In this document: positions 24,448 to 33,591 of the stretch, in pieces
Layout of the letters: each line of letters starts with the position of its first letter
Position numbering within the stretch: the stretch's first letter is position 1
From: Pelomonas caseinilytica
Lineage (GTDB): Bacteria; Pseudomonadota; Gammaproteobacteria; Burkholderiales; Burkholderiaceae_C
Reading direction: 5' to 3'
Length of the DNA stretch: 64,000 bases
Assembly (NCBI RefSeq): GCF_021353235.1
Contig: NZ_JAJTWT010000004.1
Span: forward strand, 310,001 to 374,000
Position numbers and translations under genes: made by a program
Notes under the pieces: generated by a model
Seen by the model: only the letters and a program-made list of their open reading frames with translations
The model's database searches: none
What the model was told of the DNA's origin: nothing

Positions 24448-26786
24448 ACGCCCAGCGCCCGGTTGGCCTGCTCGGCGGCGGCCACGCTGCCCGCGCGCTG
24501 GCGCTCGAACTCGCGTTCGAGCTGGGCCTTGCCCGACAGGTACTGCACCGGCCATGCCAGGCCCACGGGCCCGGCGTAGCCGATGCGCGCGGCCTCGGTC
24601 AGCGTCCAGGCCGGGTTGGCCAGGTGAGGCCGGGCGATGGCGCAGAGGTCGGCCCGGCCTGACGCGACGATGCTGTTGACATGGTCGGCCTCGGAGATGG
24701 CGCCCACGGCCATGGTGGCGATGCCCACGCGGTTGCGGATGCTCTCGGCGAAGGGCGTCTGCCACATGCGGCCGTAGACGGGCTTCTGCGCCTTGCTGAC
24801 CTGGCCGGAGGACACGTCGATGAGGTCCGCCCCCGCGGCCTTGAAAGCGGCGGCGATGTGCACGGCGTCCTCGGGCGTGGTGCCGCCCGGCACCCAGTCG
24901 TGGGCCGAGAAGCGCACCGACATCGGCCGCTCCTCGGGCCAGGCAGCGCGCATTGCGGCGAAGACCTCCAGCGGGTAGCGCAGCCGGTTCTCCAGCGAGC
25001 CGCCGTGGCCGTCGGTGCGCCGGTTGGTCAGCGGCGAGATGAAGCTCGACAGCAGGTAGCCATGGGCGCAGTGCAGCTCCAGCAGGTCGAAGCCCGCCTC
25101 GGCCGCGCGGCGCGTGGCGGCGACGAAATCGTCGCGCACCCGGTCCATGTCGGCCCGAGTCATGGCCCGGGCGGTGGCGCTGACGCCAGGCAGGTATTGC
25201 TGCTCGCTCGCCGCCACCAGCGGCCAGCCGCCGGTGGGCAGGGGCTGGTCCTCGCCGCCGTCCCAGGGCACGCAGGTCGAGCCCTTGGGGCCGGCATGGC
25301 CGAGCTGCATCGCGATCTTCGCGCCGCTGTTGCGGTGGACGAAGTCGACGATGCGCTGCCAGGCCCGCCCCTGCTCGTCGCTCCACAACCCCGGGCAGCC
25401 GGGGGTGATGCGGGCCTCGGGCGACACGCAGGTCATCTCGGCGAAGACGAGGCCGGCACCACCGAGGGCGCGGGCGCCGAGGTGGGTGAGGTGATAGTCG
25501 CCGGGAACGCCGTCCTGGCAGCTGTACTGGGCCATGGGCGAGACGACGACGCGGTTCTTCAGCGTCAGGCCGCGCAGCGTGAAGGGCGTGAACATCGGCG
25601 GCACCTGGGCGTCCACGCCGCTGCGGTTGGCCAGCCAGCGCTCGAAATCGCCGACGTAGCGCGGATCGCGCAGCCGCAGGTTCTCGTGCGAGATGCGCTG
25701 CGAGCGCGTCAGCAGCGAGTAGGCAAACTGCGCGGGCGCCAGGCGCGCGTGGCGCTCGACGTTCTCGAACCATTCGGTGGAGTTGCGCGCGGCGTTCTGG
25801 ATGCGCAGCACCTCGACGCTGCGGCTGGCTTCGTAGGCCTGCAGCGCAGCGGCCAGGTCGCCCGGGTGGGCCTGGATGTCCCGCGCCAGCGCGATGGCAT
25901 CCTCCAGGGCCAGCTTGCTGCCCGAGCCGATGGAGAAATGGGCCGTGTGGGCGGCGTCGCCCATCAACACGACGGGCACGCCGTCCTCGGCGCGGCGGTG
26001 CACCCAGGTCCGGCACACCACCCGCGGGAAGCGTATCCACTGCGCCGAACCGCGCAGGTGAGCGGCATTGGAGATCAGCGGATGGCCGTCGAGCACGCCG
26101 GCGAAGAGCTTTTCGCAGAAGGCGATGCCCTCCGCCTTGCCCATGGCCTCCAGGCCTGCCGCGCGCCAGACCTCCTCGGGCGTCTCGACGATGAAGGTGG
26201 AGTGCGTGGCGTCGAAGCGGTAGGCATGCGCCTGGAACCAGCCCCACTCGGTGCGCTGGAAGTCGAAGGTGAAGGCGTCGAAGAGACGGGTCGTGCCCAG
26301 CCACACGAAGCGGCAGCGGCGCAGGTCGATGTCAGGCTGGTAGGTGGCGGCGTACTTCTGGCGGATGCGGCTGTTGAGGCCGTCGGCCGCGATGACGAGG
26401 TCGGCGTCCAGGCCGGCGTCGTCGGCCACGTCGGTCTCGTAGGCCAGCTCGACGCCCAGCGCCTGGGCGCGCTCCTGCAGGATGTTGAGCAGCTTCCTGC
26501 GGCCGATGCCGCAAAAGCCGTGGCCGCCCGAGACGATGCGCCGGCCGCCGATGTGCACGGCGATGTCGTCCCAGTGGTTGAAGGCGTCGGCGATCTGCCC
26601 GGCCGTCTCGGGGTCGGCCTCGCGCAGGGCGTCCACGGTCTGGTCCGACAGCACCACGCCCCAGCCGAAGGTGTCGCCCGCGCGGTTGCGCTCCAGCACC
26701 CGGACCTCGTGAGCCGGGTCGGCCTTCTTCATCAACAGGGCGAAGTAGAGGCCGGCCGGACCGCCGCCGATGCAGGTGATGCGCAT
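24444..26786 (-). CDS. Bifunctional flavoenzyme: anthraniloyl-CoA monooxygenase/reductase or salicylyl-CoA 5-hydroxylase type
   Basis: 780 residues in two flavin domains. Residues 1 to about 385 are an FAD monooxygenase of the salicylate-hydroxylase kind ([12 protein letters not shown], then [22 protein letters not shown]). Residues about 400-765 are an old-yellow-enzyme domain ([57 protein letters not shown]). This fusion is the known build of 2-aminobenzoyl-CoA monooxygenase/reductase of Azoarcus evansii, which hydroxylates and reduces the ring in one enzyme. A close relative with the same fusion is salicylyl-CoA 5-hydroxylase. The ligase, SDR, crotonase and dehydrogenase neighbours fit the first better. 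It is the first gene of the operon. ATG 26786 has no ribosome-binding site, and the predicted promoter would start transcription at or next to it. Confidence 0.87.
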   Translation of the reverse strand: MRITCIGGGPAGLYFALLMKKADPAHEVRVLERNRAGDTFGWGVVLSDQTVDALREADPETAGQIADAFNHWDDIAVHIGGRRIVSGGHGFCGIGRRKLLNILQERAQALGVELAYETDVADDAGLDADLVIAADGLNSRIRQKYAATYQPDIDLRRCRFVWLGTTRLFDAFTFDFQRTEWGWFQAHAYRFDATHSTFIVETPEEVWRAAGLEAMGKAEGIAFCEKLFAGVLDGHPLISNAAHLRGSAQWIRFPRVVCRTWVHRRAEDGVPVVLMGDAAHTAHFSIGSGSKLALEDAIALARDIQAHPGDLAAALQAYEASRSVEVLRIQNAARNSTEWFENVERHARLAPAQFAYSLLTRSQRISHENLRLRDPRYVGDFERWLANRSGVDAQVPPMFTPFTLRGLTLKNRVVVSPMAQYSCQDGVPGDYHLTHLGARALGGAGLVFAEMTCVSPEARITPGCPGLWSDEQGRAWQRIVDFVHRNSGAKIAMQLGHAGPKGSTCVPWDGGEDQPLPTGGWPLVAASEQQYLPGVSATARAMTRADMDRVRDDFVAATRRAAEAGFDLLELHCAHGYLLSSFISPLTNRRTDGHGGSLENRLRYPLEVFAAMRAAWPEERPMSVRFSAHDWVPGGTTPEDAVHIAAAFKAAGADLIDVSSGQVSKAQKPVYGRMWQTPFAESIRNRVGIATMAVGAISEADHVNSIVASGRADLCAIARPHLANPAWTLTEAARIGYAGPVGLAWPVQYLSGKAQLEREFERQRAGSVAAAEQANRALGV

Positions 26787-26792
26787 CGCACC

Positions 26793-26822
26793 ACTTTAGG
26801 AATCAATAGTTGAAACGTCAAC
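26793..26822 (-). promoter_or_regulatory. Promoter and candidate MarR operator of the CoA pathway operon
   Basis: On the minus strand TTGACG (26821-26816) and TAAAGT (26798-26793) are 17 bases apart. An inverted repeat GTTGA-N4-TCAAC (26809-26822) covers the -35. The predicted start point coincides with the ATG at 26786, so the message may be leaderless. The rest of 26787-26983 holds the promoter side of the divergent carboxypeptidase gene. Confidence 0.6.
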
Positions 26823-26983
26823 CATCTACCCTCATCCCTCGCAGCCAGGGAAACCCCAAGGGAGGCGGCCTGGGCGACTGCGGCGGGGCCATCCGCGCGG
26901 GACCGCGACAATCGCCATCGTTGCCCGGTGCAATGCCTGATCGGGCATGCCCGGCCGTGCCGCCCCGTTGATGAGTAGATCCC

Positions 26984-28234
26984 ATGAAGTACCGCCTCCC
27001 CTCCACCCGCCTGATTTCCCTCTCGCTGGCCAGCGCCTTCGTCGTGGCCATGCCTGCCGCCGTCCTTGCCGCACCCCACGCCAAGGCGCGCGCCGCGGCC
27101 CACAAGCCCAAGGCCACCGCCCCGGTCGAACCCACGATGACCACCGACGCCAACGGCCAGTCGGTGCCCGTCCTCGCCAACAAGGCGTGGGTGCTGATGA
27201 ACTTCGACAACGGGCAGATCCTGGCCTCGTCCAACCCGGACGAACCGCTGCCGCCGGCGTCGCTGACCAAGATGATGACCAGCTACCTGGTGGAGCAGGG
27301 GCTCAAGAGCGGCAAGCTCAAGCCCGACGACAAGGTCACCATGAGCGAGAGCGCTTGGTGCCGCGGCGGCAAGGACGGCGACAGCTGCATGTTCGTGCCC
27401 CTCAACGCCCAGGCCTCCCTGATGGACATGCTGCGCGGCGTGGTCATCGCCAGCGGCAACGACGCCTCCAAGGCCCTCGCGGAGCACGTCGGGGGTTCGG
27501 AGTCGGGCTTCGTGGCGATGATGAACGCCGAGGCCAAGAAGCTGGGCATGACCAAGACCCAGTTCGCGAACGCGGCGGGGCTGCCCGACCCCAACAACAA
27601 GGCCTCGGCACGCGACCTGGCCGTGCTGGCGGCCGCCATCATCCGCAACAGCGCCGAGTACTACCCGATCTACGCGGAGCGCGAGTTCACCTACAACGGC
27701 ATCAAGCAAGGCAACCGCAATGCGCTGCTGTACACCGACCCCACGGTCGACGGGCTCAAGACCGGGCACACGGAAGAAGCGGGCTATTGCCTGACCGCAT
27801 CGGCCAAGCGCAACGGCATGCGCCTGATCTCGGTCATCATGAACGCCGACAGCAAGCAGGCCCGCGCCGACCAGACCCGCGTGCTGTTCAACTGGGGCTA
27901 CGCCAACTTCGAGCAAGCGTCCCCCGCGCAGGCGGGCGCGACGTTGACGAGCGCCAAGGTCACCTACGGCGTGGCGCCCACGGTGAACGCCGGCATCGCG
28001 CAGCCCTGGACCCTGGTGGTGCCCAAGGGCCAGGCGGCGGCCGTGCAGACCGCGGTCTCGCTGAACCCCGCGCTCGAGGCGCCCATCGCCAAGGGCGCCG
28101 TGATCGGCAAGATCGTCGCCACGGCCAATGGCAAGGCGCTGGGCGAAGCCCCCGTCGTTGCCCTCGCCGACGTGGCCCGCGCCGGCTTCTTCGAGCGCCT
28201 GCGCCAGCGTGTGGCCGGCTGGTTCTCGAAGTAG
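26984..28234 (+). CDS. D-alanyl-D-alanine carboxypeptidase, PBP5/6 type
   Basis: 416 residues. After a signal peptide (about 1-29, ending AVLA) the three penicillin-binding motifs are in order: S93-L-T-K96, S157-G-N159 and K259-T-G261. A C-terminal beta-domain ends in an amphipathic helix (FFERLRQRVAGWFSK) of the type that anchors PBP5 to the outer face of the inner membrane. It trims the terminal D-alanine of peptidoglycan stem peptides in the periplasm. One oddity lies near residues 125-137, where the loop reads SAWCRGGKDGDSCMF: two cysteines flank an insertion that is normally shorter and cysteine-free, so a disulfide is possible. It is divergent from the CoA pathway operon and convergent with the deacetylase gene. 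Confidence 0.92.
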   Translation: MKYRLPSTRLISLSLASAFVVAMPAAVLAAPHAKARAAAHKPKATAPVEPTMTTDANGQSVPVLANKAWVLMNFDNGQILASSNPDEPLPPASLTKMMTSYLVEQGLKSGKLKPDDKVTMSESAWCRGGKDGDSCMFVPLNAQASLMDMLRGVVIASGNDASKALAEHVGGSESGFVAMMNAEAKKLGMTKTQFANAAGLPDPNNKASARDLAVLAAAIIRNSAEYYPIYAEREFTYNGIKQGNRNALLYTDPTVDGLKTGHTEEAGYCLTASAKRNGMRLISVIMNADSKQARADQTRVLFNWGYANFEQASPAQAGATLTSAKVTYGVAPTVNAGIAQPWTLVVPKGQAAAVQTAVSLNPALEAPIAKGAVIGKIVATANGKALGEAPVVALADVARAGFFERLRQRVAGWFSK

Positions 28235-28265
28235 GACTTTCGGGGAGGGTCAGCGGCGGCGCCGG

Positions 28266-29003
28266 CTACTGCCAGCGCAGCTGCACCACCCGGTAGCCGT
28301 TCGCCTTCAGCGTCTGCAGCAGGAAAGGCAGCGCCCGGGCCGTCTGGTCCTGGGCGTCGTGCAGCAGGATGATGCCGCCGCCCGGCTTGGCGAGCTGTGC
28401 CAGCAGCTTGTCGGCCAGCATCTGCGGCGTCTGGTCGGGCAGCCAGTCTTCGGCGCCGGCGTCGACGGACATGACGGTGATGCCGCGCTGGTCCAGCGCC
28501 TGCAACAGCACCGGCGACTCGGCCAGGAAAGGGAAGCGGTAGGCCGGGGGCGCCTCGCCCAGCACCTCGACGTAGGTCGAGATCATGGATTCGAGGTCGC
28601 GGAGCTGGCCTTCGGCCGGGATCTGCGAGAAGTTGTCGTGCCGGTAGCCGTGCATGCCCACGCTGTGGCCGGCGTCGCGCACCTGGCGGGCCAGTTCCGG
28701 GTGACGGGCCATGGGCTCGCCGTTCATGAAGAAACTGGCCTTCACGCACTGGTCGGCCAGGGCCTTCAGCACCAGGGGCGTGGATTCGGGCCGGGGGCCG
28801 TCGTCGAAGGTCAGCACCACTTCCCTGGGCGCCAGGCCCGGCAGCGGCGCGTGCTGGACCGTGCCCCAGGCGCCCGCGGCGCGCGGCAGGGCCAGCGTAC
28901 GCGAGGTGCCCAGGGCATCGGGCGCGCAGGCAGGGGCGGCGGGGGCGGCTGAAGCCGCCGACACCGCGGCGGCGGCGAGGGCCATGCCGAGTAGGTTGCG
29001 CAT
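28266..29003 (-). CDS. Secreted polysaccharide deacetylase (CE4/NodB domain)
   Basis: 245 residues with a signal peptide (about 1-20). The NodB domain shows TFDDGP with the metal-binding aspartate, the HxxxH pair as HGYRHDN, and the C-terminal GGGIILLHDAQD motif with the last histidine. CE4 enzymes remove acetyl groups from peptidoglycan, chitin or xylan using a divalent metal. It is the fifth and last gene of a minus-strand operon headed by the GH31 and GH9 genes, and its start shares a base with the MFS stop (TGATG). Natural xyloglucan carries acetyl groups, so action on plant polymer or oligomers is possible, while peptidoglycan remains the other option given the AmpG-like neighbour. Confidence 0.85.
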   Translation of the reverse strand: MRNLLGMALAAAAVSAASAAPAAPACAPDALGTSRTLALPRAAGAWGTVQHAPLPGLAPREVVLTFDDGPRPESTPLVLKALADQCVKASFFMNGEPMARHPELARQVRDAGHSVGMHGYRHDNFSQIPAEGQLRDLESMISTYVEVLGEAPPAYRFPFLAESPVLLQALDQRGITVMSVDAGAEDWLPDQTPQMLADKLLAQLAKPGGGIILLHDAQDQTARALPFLLQTLKANGYRVVQLRWQ

Positions 29004-30319
29004 CAGTGGCCTCCCACCACGGCGGCCTCGCCGTGGTTCTCCGGCGCCTGCTCGTGGTCGTGCGGGAAGGGTGCCAGCCAGGCCAGGATGACCGGCGGGA
29101 TGGAGAACACCAGCACCCAGCCGAAGAAGCTGACGTAGTGGTGGTCCACCATGTTCCACAGCAGGCCGCTGACGCTGCCCGTGCCCCATTTCGTGAGCGC
29201 CATGACGCCCGTGGCCATGGCGTAGTGGGCCATGCGGAAGGGGCCGGGGGCGATCTGCTGCATCATGTAGAGCATGTGGCCGACCGAGCCCATGCCGAAG
29301 CCGAACTTCTCGATGGCGACGATGACGGCGATGGTGGTCGTGTCCGTCGGCATGGTCTGCGCGAGGTAGAAGTAGGTCAGGTGCGGGATGTTGAGCACCA
29401 GGGCCAGCGTGAAGAAGCTGCGCGGCAGGGTGCGCCTGGCGACGAAGAAGCCGCCCAGGAAGGCGCCGGCGATGAAGGTCAGCGTGCCGACGGTGCCGTT
29501 GATGTGGCCGAGGGATTCGTTGTCCATGCCCAGGCCGCCGGCGGCCGTGCCATCCAGCAGGAAGAGCGGGCCGAACTTCTCGATGAAGCCCTCGCCGAAG
29601 CGGTAGAAGAAGATGACGGCCAGCATCATCCAGATCTGCGGCTTCTGGAAGAAGGTGAGCCAGGCCTCGGCGGTGGCGCGCAGGCCCACGGCCATGCCCT
29701 GGCCCTGCAGGGCCGACGGCGAGCCCGGCGGCAGCACGCGCAGGTGGTACACGCCGAAGAGCGCCATGGCGCCCGCCGCGAGCGACACGACGACGACCCA
29801 GCACTGCACCCAGCTCATGGCCATGTGGTTGTGCAGGTAGCCCGTCAGCGACACCAGCAGGCCCGAGGCGATGACGGCGCCCATGTTCCAGCACATGCCC
29901 TGCAGGCCGGAATAGCGCGCCTGGTCGGTCTTGCTGACGGTGGTCATGAAGACGCCGTCGGCGCAGGTGTCCTGCGTGGCCGAGGCGAAGCCGACGATCC
30001 AGAAGAAGGCCAGCGAGAGCTTGAAGAAGCCCTCCAGCGGCAGGCTCAGCGCCACCAGGCCGAGGCCGGCGGCCATGGTGAACTCCATGCTGATGACCCA
30101 GAAGCGCTTGCTGCGATAGGCCTCCAGCAGCGGCGCCCACAGTGGCTTGAGCACCCAGGGCAGGTACATCTGCGAGGTGTAGAGGGCGATGTCCTCGTTG
30201 GCGACGCCGAGGTTCTTGTAGATGATGGCCGCGACCACGCCGACCATCACGTTGGGCAGGCCCATGGCCAGGTAGAGCGAAGGTACCCAGACGAGCGGGT
30301 GGCGGGAGGATGGTTTCAT
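29003..30319 (-). CDS. AmpG-like MFS transporter
   Basis: 438 residues, about 12 membrane helices. The first helices read LVWVPSLYLAMGLPNVMVGVVAAIIYKNLG, and SATQDTCADGVFMTTVSKTDQARYSGLQGMCWNMG corresponds to the AmpG-type loop (QDxxxDA-like). AmpG imports anhydromuropeptides in enterobacteria, but relatives in polysaccharide loci are thought to carry oligosaccharides. Here the gene overlaps both neighbours and lies in one operon with the alpha-xylosidase and GH9 genes, so uptake of xyloglucan fragments across the inner membrane is a fair inference. The typical central linker LPPGSPSALQGQ is present. Muropeptide transport cannot be excluded. Confidence 0.8.
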   Translation of the reverse strand: MKPSSRHPLVWVPSLYLAMGLPNVMVGVVAAIIYKNLGVANEDIALYTSQMYLPWVLKPLWAPLLEAYRSKRFWVISMEFTMAAGLGLVALSLPLEGFFKLSLAFFWIVGFASATQDTCADGVFMTTVSKTDQARYSGLQGMCWNMGAVIASGLLVSLTGYLHNHMAMSWVQCWVVVVSLAAGAMALFGVYHLRVLPPGSPSALQGQGMAVGLRATAEAWLTFFQKPQIWMMLAVIFFYRFGEGFIEKFGPLFLLDGTAAGGLGMDNESLGHINGTVGTLTFIAGAFLGGFFVARRTLPRSFFTLALVLNIPHLTYFYLAQTMPTDTTTIAVIVAIEKFGFGMGSVGHMLYMMQQIAPGPFRMAHYAMATGVMALTKWGTGSVSGLLWNMVDHHYVSFFGWVLVFSIPPVILAWLAPFPHDHEQAPENHGEAAVVGGH

Positions 30320-31869
30320 GGTGGGGTGGGCTTCTTGCTGCCGCTGAGCAGCGCGGCGATGGCGGCGGCGTCCTGGTTGGATTGGAGGGCCTGGAGGGCG
30401 GCGCGGGCGCGCTCGGCCCCCTCACCGCCGTGCGGGTTGCTGGCCAGCATCTGCAGCGGGCGCAGGGCCTTGTCGCGATGACCCGCCTGCACGTTGACGG
30501 ATGCCGCCAGCAGGGCATAGGCCCCGACCTGCGGTTCGTAGGAGGCCGCCCCGTCCGCCGCGTTGATGACGCTGGGGCTCAGGCCTTTGCCCTCGAGCAG
30601 CACCCGGGCGAGCTGGTACAGCGTGGGCGCATCGTTGCGTCGTTGCTTGTAGGCCGCCACGAGGAAGGCGCGGGCCTGGTCGAGCGCCTGGCTTCGCTCC
30701 GCGCCTTGAAGGTGTTCGGCTTCGGCTTGCCAGGCCAGGCCGAGCTGCAGGTTGGCCATGAACGGCGCGTCGTCGCGCTGGGCCCAGAAGGACAGGATCT
30801 CGAAGGCGCGCGCAAGGTCGCCACCTCGGATCTCGGCATAGGCCAGGGCCAGGCGGATGCGCTCCGGCGCCTGGTCGCCACCGGCCTTGGCGACGGCCGC
30901 GCGCAGCCGCTCCAGGGCCGCCTTGCCCACCTCCGCCTTGGGACTCGCGAAGACGACGAGCCGGTCGAACTCGGCCTCCGCCTCGGCCTGCGGCAGGGGC
31001 TTGACCCGCAGCTCGACCTTCGGAAACGCGCTGTTGGGAATGCGCGCGGCGTACATCTTGTCGCGATAGCCCCGCAGTTCGTCGTTGAGCTTGTCCACGG
31101 CGATGCCGACGGCGGGCTCGAAGGCCGCCAGCGCGTCTTCACCTGCGGCCACCCGGCGGAAGTAGTCGTTGAAACGCTGGGTCCGGGCGCTGTCCGCCAG
31201 CATGTAGTGGGTCAGCAGCCAGGACTGGGCATAGAAGGTCGGGCTGTCCAGGGGATCGAAGTCCTTGCCGGCCGCGGTCTTGCCGGGTTTCAGCAGCTGC
31301 GCAGCCTCCACCCAGCGCTCGTGGTTCAGCACGTGGGCCGACAGCAGGGCAGCGCCCAGCTCGACGGCTTCGGTATCCATGTAGGTCGCCCCGAAATACT
31401 CCGCAAAGCCTTCCACATACCAGCGCGGATAGGGGATGCGGGCGTACTGGTACATCACGCGGTGGGCGTACTCGTGATACAGCACCATGCCCGTGTAGTC
31501 CCGGCGCCCCTGGTCCAGCCAGGCGGTGGAGATGGCCAGGGAGCCCCCTTCATCCAGGATGAAGACACCCGACGCCCGGTCACGCAGCTTGGGGAAGAAG
31601 CTGGCGACGACGTTCTCGTCGTCCTTCAACACCATCTCGAACGGCGGGCGGTTCAGCGCCTGGCCTTCCCCGACGCCCAGGGACAGCAGCATGGCGTGGT
31701 GCAGTTGCTCGAGCTTCTGCAGGCGCTGCTCCAGCATCACTCGCGTGCCGCGTGCCAGCACGTGGAAGTGCGGCGACTCGGCCTCCACCCACTGGTAGGC
31801 ACGAGCCGGCCCGGCAGCCGCGGCGAGCGCGGCCAGCAACAGCGCGGTCAGCCAGTTGCGAGCTTGCAT
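30316..31869 (-). CDS. Secreted zinc peptidase-like protein with helical repeat C-terminus
   Basis: 517 residues with a signal peptide (about 1-24, ending PARA). The zincin motif HEYAH is of the HExxH type, and WYVEGFAEYFG a few residues on provides the glutamate third ligand of gluzincins. The C-terminal half (about 290-500) is alpha-helical with TPR-like pairs. The build resembles DUF1570-type secreted peptidases whose targets are unknown. It lies 22 bases after the GH9 gene and overlaps the MFS gene by four bases, so it is expressed with the xyloglucan enzymes. A proteolytic role is inferred only from the motif. Confidence 0.72.
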   Translation of the reverse strand: MQARNWLTALLLAALAAAAGPARAYQWVEAESPHFHVLARGTRVMLEQRLQKLEQLHHAMLLSLGVGEGQALNRPPFEMVLKDDENVVASFFPKLRDRASGVFILDEGGSLAISTAWLDQGRRDYTGMVLYHEYAHRVMYQYARIPYPRWYVEGFAEYFGATYMDTEAVELGAALLSAHVLNHERWVEAAQLLKPGKTAAGKDFDPLDSPTFYAQSWLLTHYMLADSARTQRFNDYFRRVAAGEDALAAFEPAVGIAVDKLNDELRGYRDKMYAARIPNSAFPKVELRVKPLPQAEAEAEFDRLVVFASPKAEVGKAALERLRAAVAKAGGDQAPERIRLALAYAEIRGGDLARAFEILSFWAQRDDAPFMANLQLGLAWQAEAEHLQGAERSQALDQARAFLVAAYKQRRNDAPTLYQLARVLLEGKGLSPSVINAADGAASYEPQVGAYALLAASVNVQAGHRDKALRPLQMLASNPHGGEGAERARAALQALQSNQDAAAIAALLSGSKKPTPP

Positions 31870-31891
31870 GTCCGTCCCGCCGGCTCCGTTC

Positions 31892-33589
31892 CTACCTGGC
31901 CTTCGGCGTCAGCGCCTGCAGCGCCGCCGACACGTAAACCAGCGGCGCATTCCAGTTGATGGCCACCTCGTTGCTGGCATAACTGCAGAAATGATCGAGC
32001 CAGGAGCGTGCGGGCAGCGGCGAGGCGTAGCGCACGGGGCAGCCCGGCTGGTCCTGCTGGCCGGGGTTGGGGCCGCCGACGACGAAGCCCGGCACCGGCT
32101 CGTCGACGCCGTCGGCCTCGGAGGGCCTGTGGTGGGGATGGCGAGGCGGCCGGCTGCCGAAGCCGGTGACCAGCGAGCGGCCCATGGGGTTGCGGCCGAG
32201 CACGTGGTCGAACAGCGCCTGGGCGGCGGCCAGGGTGTCGGGCCTGGGCGCCAGCCGATAGCCCTGGATCAGCATCAGGGCCCGGTTGAGCATGACGGAG
32301 CTGCTGCCCCATTCGTAGTCCTGGGCACGCATGCCGACACGGTAGGCCGAGGCCCGCCAGGTGGCAGTGAGTTGATCCGCTAGGGCCATGATGCGAGTTT
32401 TGACGACAACGCTGTCATTCTGACTCAGATCCTGCCGATGGCTGCCTAGGGTTACCCAGGCCAGGCCCTTCACGTCGCCCCAGGACGGCACGCCGATGGG
32501 CAGCCGCTCCAGGTCGGGGCGGAAGGCCGCCTCGCCGGTGCTGACCCACAGCTCCACGCCGGCCCAGGCGAACTCGTCGGACAGTTCCGGGTCGCCGTAC
32601 TCGCCGGTGTGGATGTCCGCCGGCTGCCGGTAGATCTCCCTGGGATGGGCCTGGGCCCAGCTCCAGGCACGCCGAGCCGCCGTCAGCATGCGGGCCGACA
32701 GGCCCGGCCGCTCGGTCTCGAAGGCCGCGAACACGCGGCTGGCCTGGGCCATGACGGCGGCGAAGTCGAGTGCCGCGGCCGTCGTCTTCTGCACGACATA
32801 ACGCTCGCCCTTGGCGTCGGCCGGCATGACCACGCCGTCGAAGCCCTTGTTGGTGAGCTTGTGATAGACACCGCCGTCCGCCGGGTCCTGCATGGCCAGC
32901 ATCCATTCGAGGTTCCACAGGGCCTCGTCGAGCAGGTCGGGCAGGCCATTGCCGCTCTCGGGAATGCGCAGGTCCTGGTCGCGCAGGACTTCGGGGAAAT
33001 GCTCCCACGCGGCCAGCAGCGTGTAGACGGTGATGCCGGAGTTGACGATGTACTTGTTGTAGTCGCCGGCGTCGTACCAGCCCTTGGGCGCGCTGATGAC
33101 GCTGCCTTCCGGCCGGCCGGGCCCGGCGGCGGAGGCGTGGACGATGACGTGGTCGTCGGGGTGGCCGGCGGCGCGGGCCCAGGGGCCGGCATGCTCGGCC
33201 AACAGCGGGGTGCTCGCACGGTTGAAGTAGTAGGCCCGGATGGCGCCGGCGTTGAGGGCGGCATAGGCCTCGGCGCCGATGTCGAAGGCCGGCGAGTCGG
33301 GCAGGCCCTCCACCCGCAGCCGGTAGCGGCCGGGCCGCTTCAGCGCGGAGAAGTCGGCCAGCCGCACGGCCTGGCCGGCAGGCGCCCAGGTCGACGCGGC
33401 GCCGAGGCGCCCGCGCAGCGCGGTGCGGCCCTCGGCGTCGATGACGCTGAAGGCCGTCGCCCGGCCGGCCGGCACGTCGGCGACCTTGGCCGCCCCCGGC
33501 AGGTAGCCGACCTGGTTGACGGCGATCTCGTCCTGCGCGGGCGCAGCCAGCGGCACGGCCAGCGCGGCCGTGAGGAGCAGGCGGCGCAT
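31892..33589 (-). CDS. GH9 glucanase with N-terminal Ig-like domain
   Basis: 565 residues with a short signal peptide (ending AAPAQD). An N-terminal immunoglobulin-like domain (about 20-105; INQVGYLPG-like start seen as VNQVGYLPG) precedes the (alpha/alpha)6 barrel. Catalytic signatures are complete: GWYDAGDYNKY near residue 170 with the two aspartates, RPPRHPHHRPS with the conserved histidine, and YASNEVAINWNAPLVY near residue 540 with the proton-donor glutamate. Enzymes of this domain layout are endo-beta-1,4-glucanases or exo-glucosidases acting on cello- and xylogluco-oligosaccharides. The gene starts 2 bases after the GH31 stop. Within this locus it would cut the glucan backbone outside or in the periplasm. 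Confidence 0.9.
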   Translation of the reverse strand: MRRLLLTAALAVPLAAPAQDEIAVNQVGYLPGAAKVADVPAGRATAFSVIDAEGRTALRGRLGAASTWAPAGQAVRLADFSALKRPGRYRLRVEGLPDSPAFDIGAEAYAALNAGAIRAYYFNRASTPLLAEHAGPWARAAGHPDDHVIVHASAAGPGRPEGSVISAPKGWYDAGDYNKYIVNSGITVYTLLAAWEHFPEVLRDQDLRIPESGNGLPDLLDEALWNLEWMLAMQDPADGGVYHKLTNKGFDGVVMPADAKGERYVVQKTTAAALDFAAVMAQASRVFAAFETERPGLSARMLTAARRAWSWAQAHPREIYRQPADIHTGEYGDPELSDEFAWAGVELWVSTGEAAFRPDLERLPIGVPSWGDVKGLAWVTLGSHRQDLSQNDSVVVKTRIMALADQLTATWRASAYRVGMRAQDYEWGSSSVMLNRALMLIQGYRLAPRPDTLAAAQALFDHVLGRNPMGRSLVTGFGSRPPRHPHHRPSEADGVDEPVPGFVVGGPNPGQQDQPGCPVRYASPLPARSWLDHFCSYASNEVAINWNAPLVYVSAALQALTPKAR

Positions 33590-33591
33590 GC

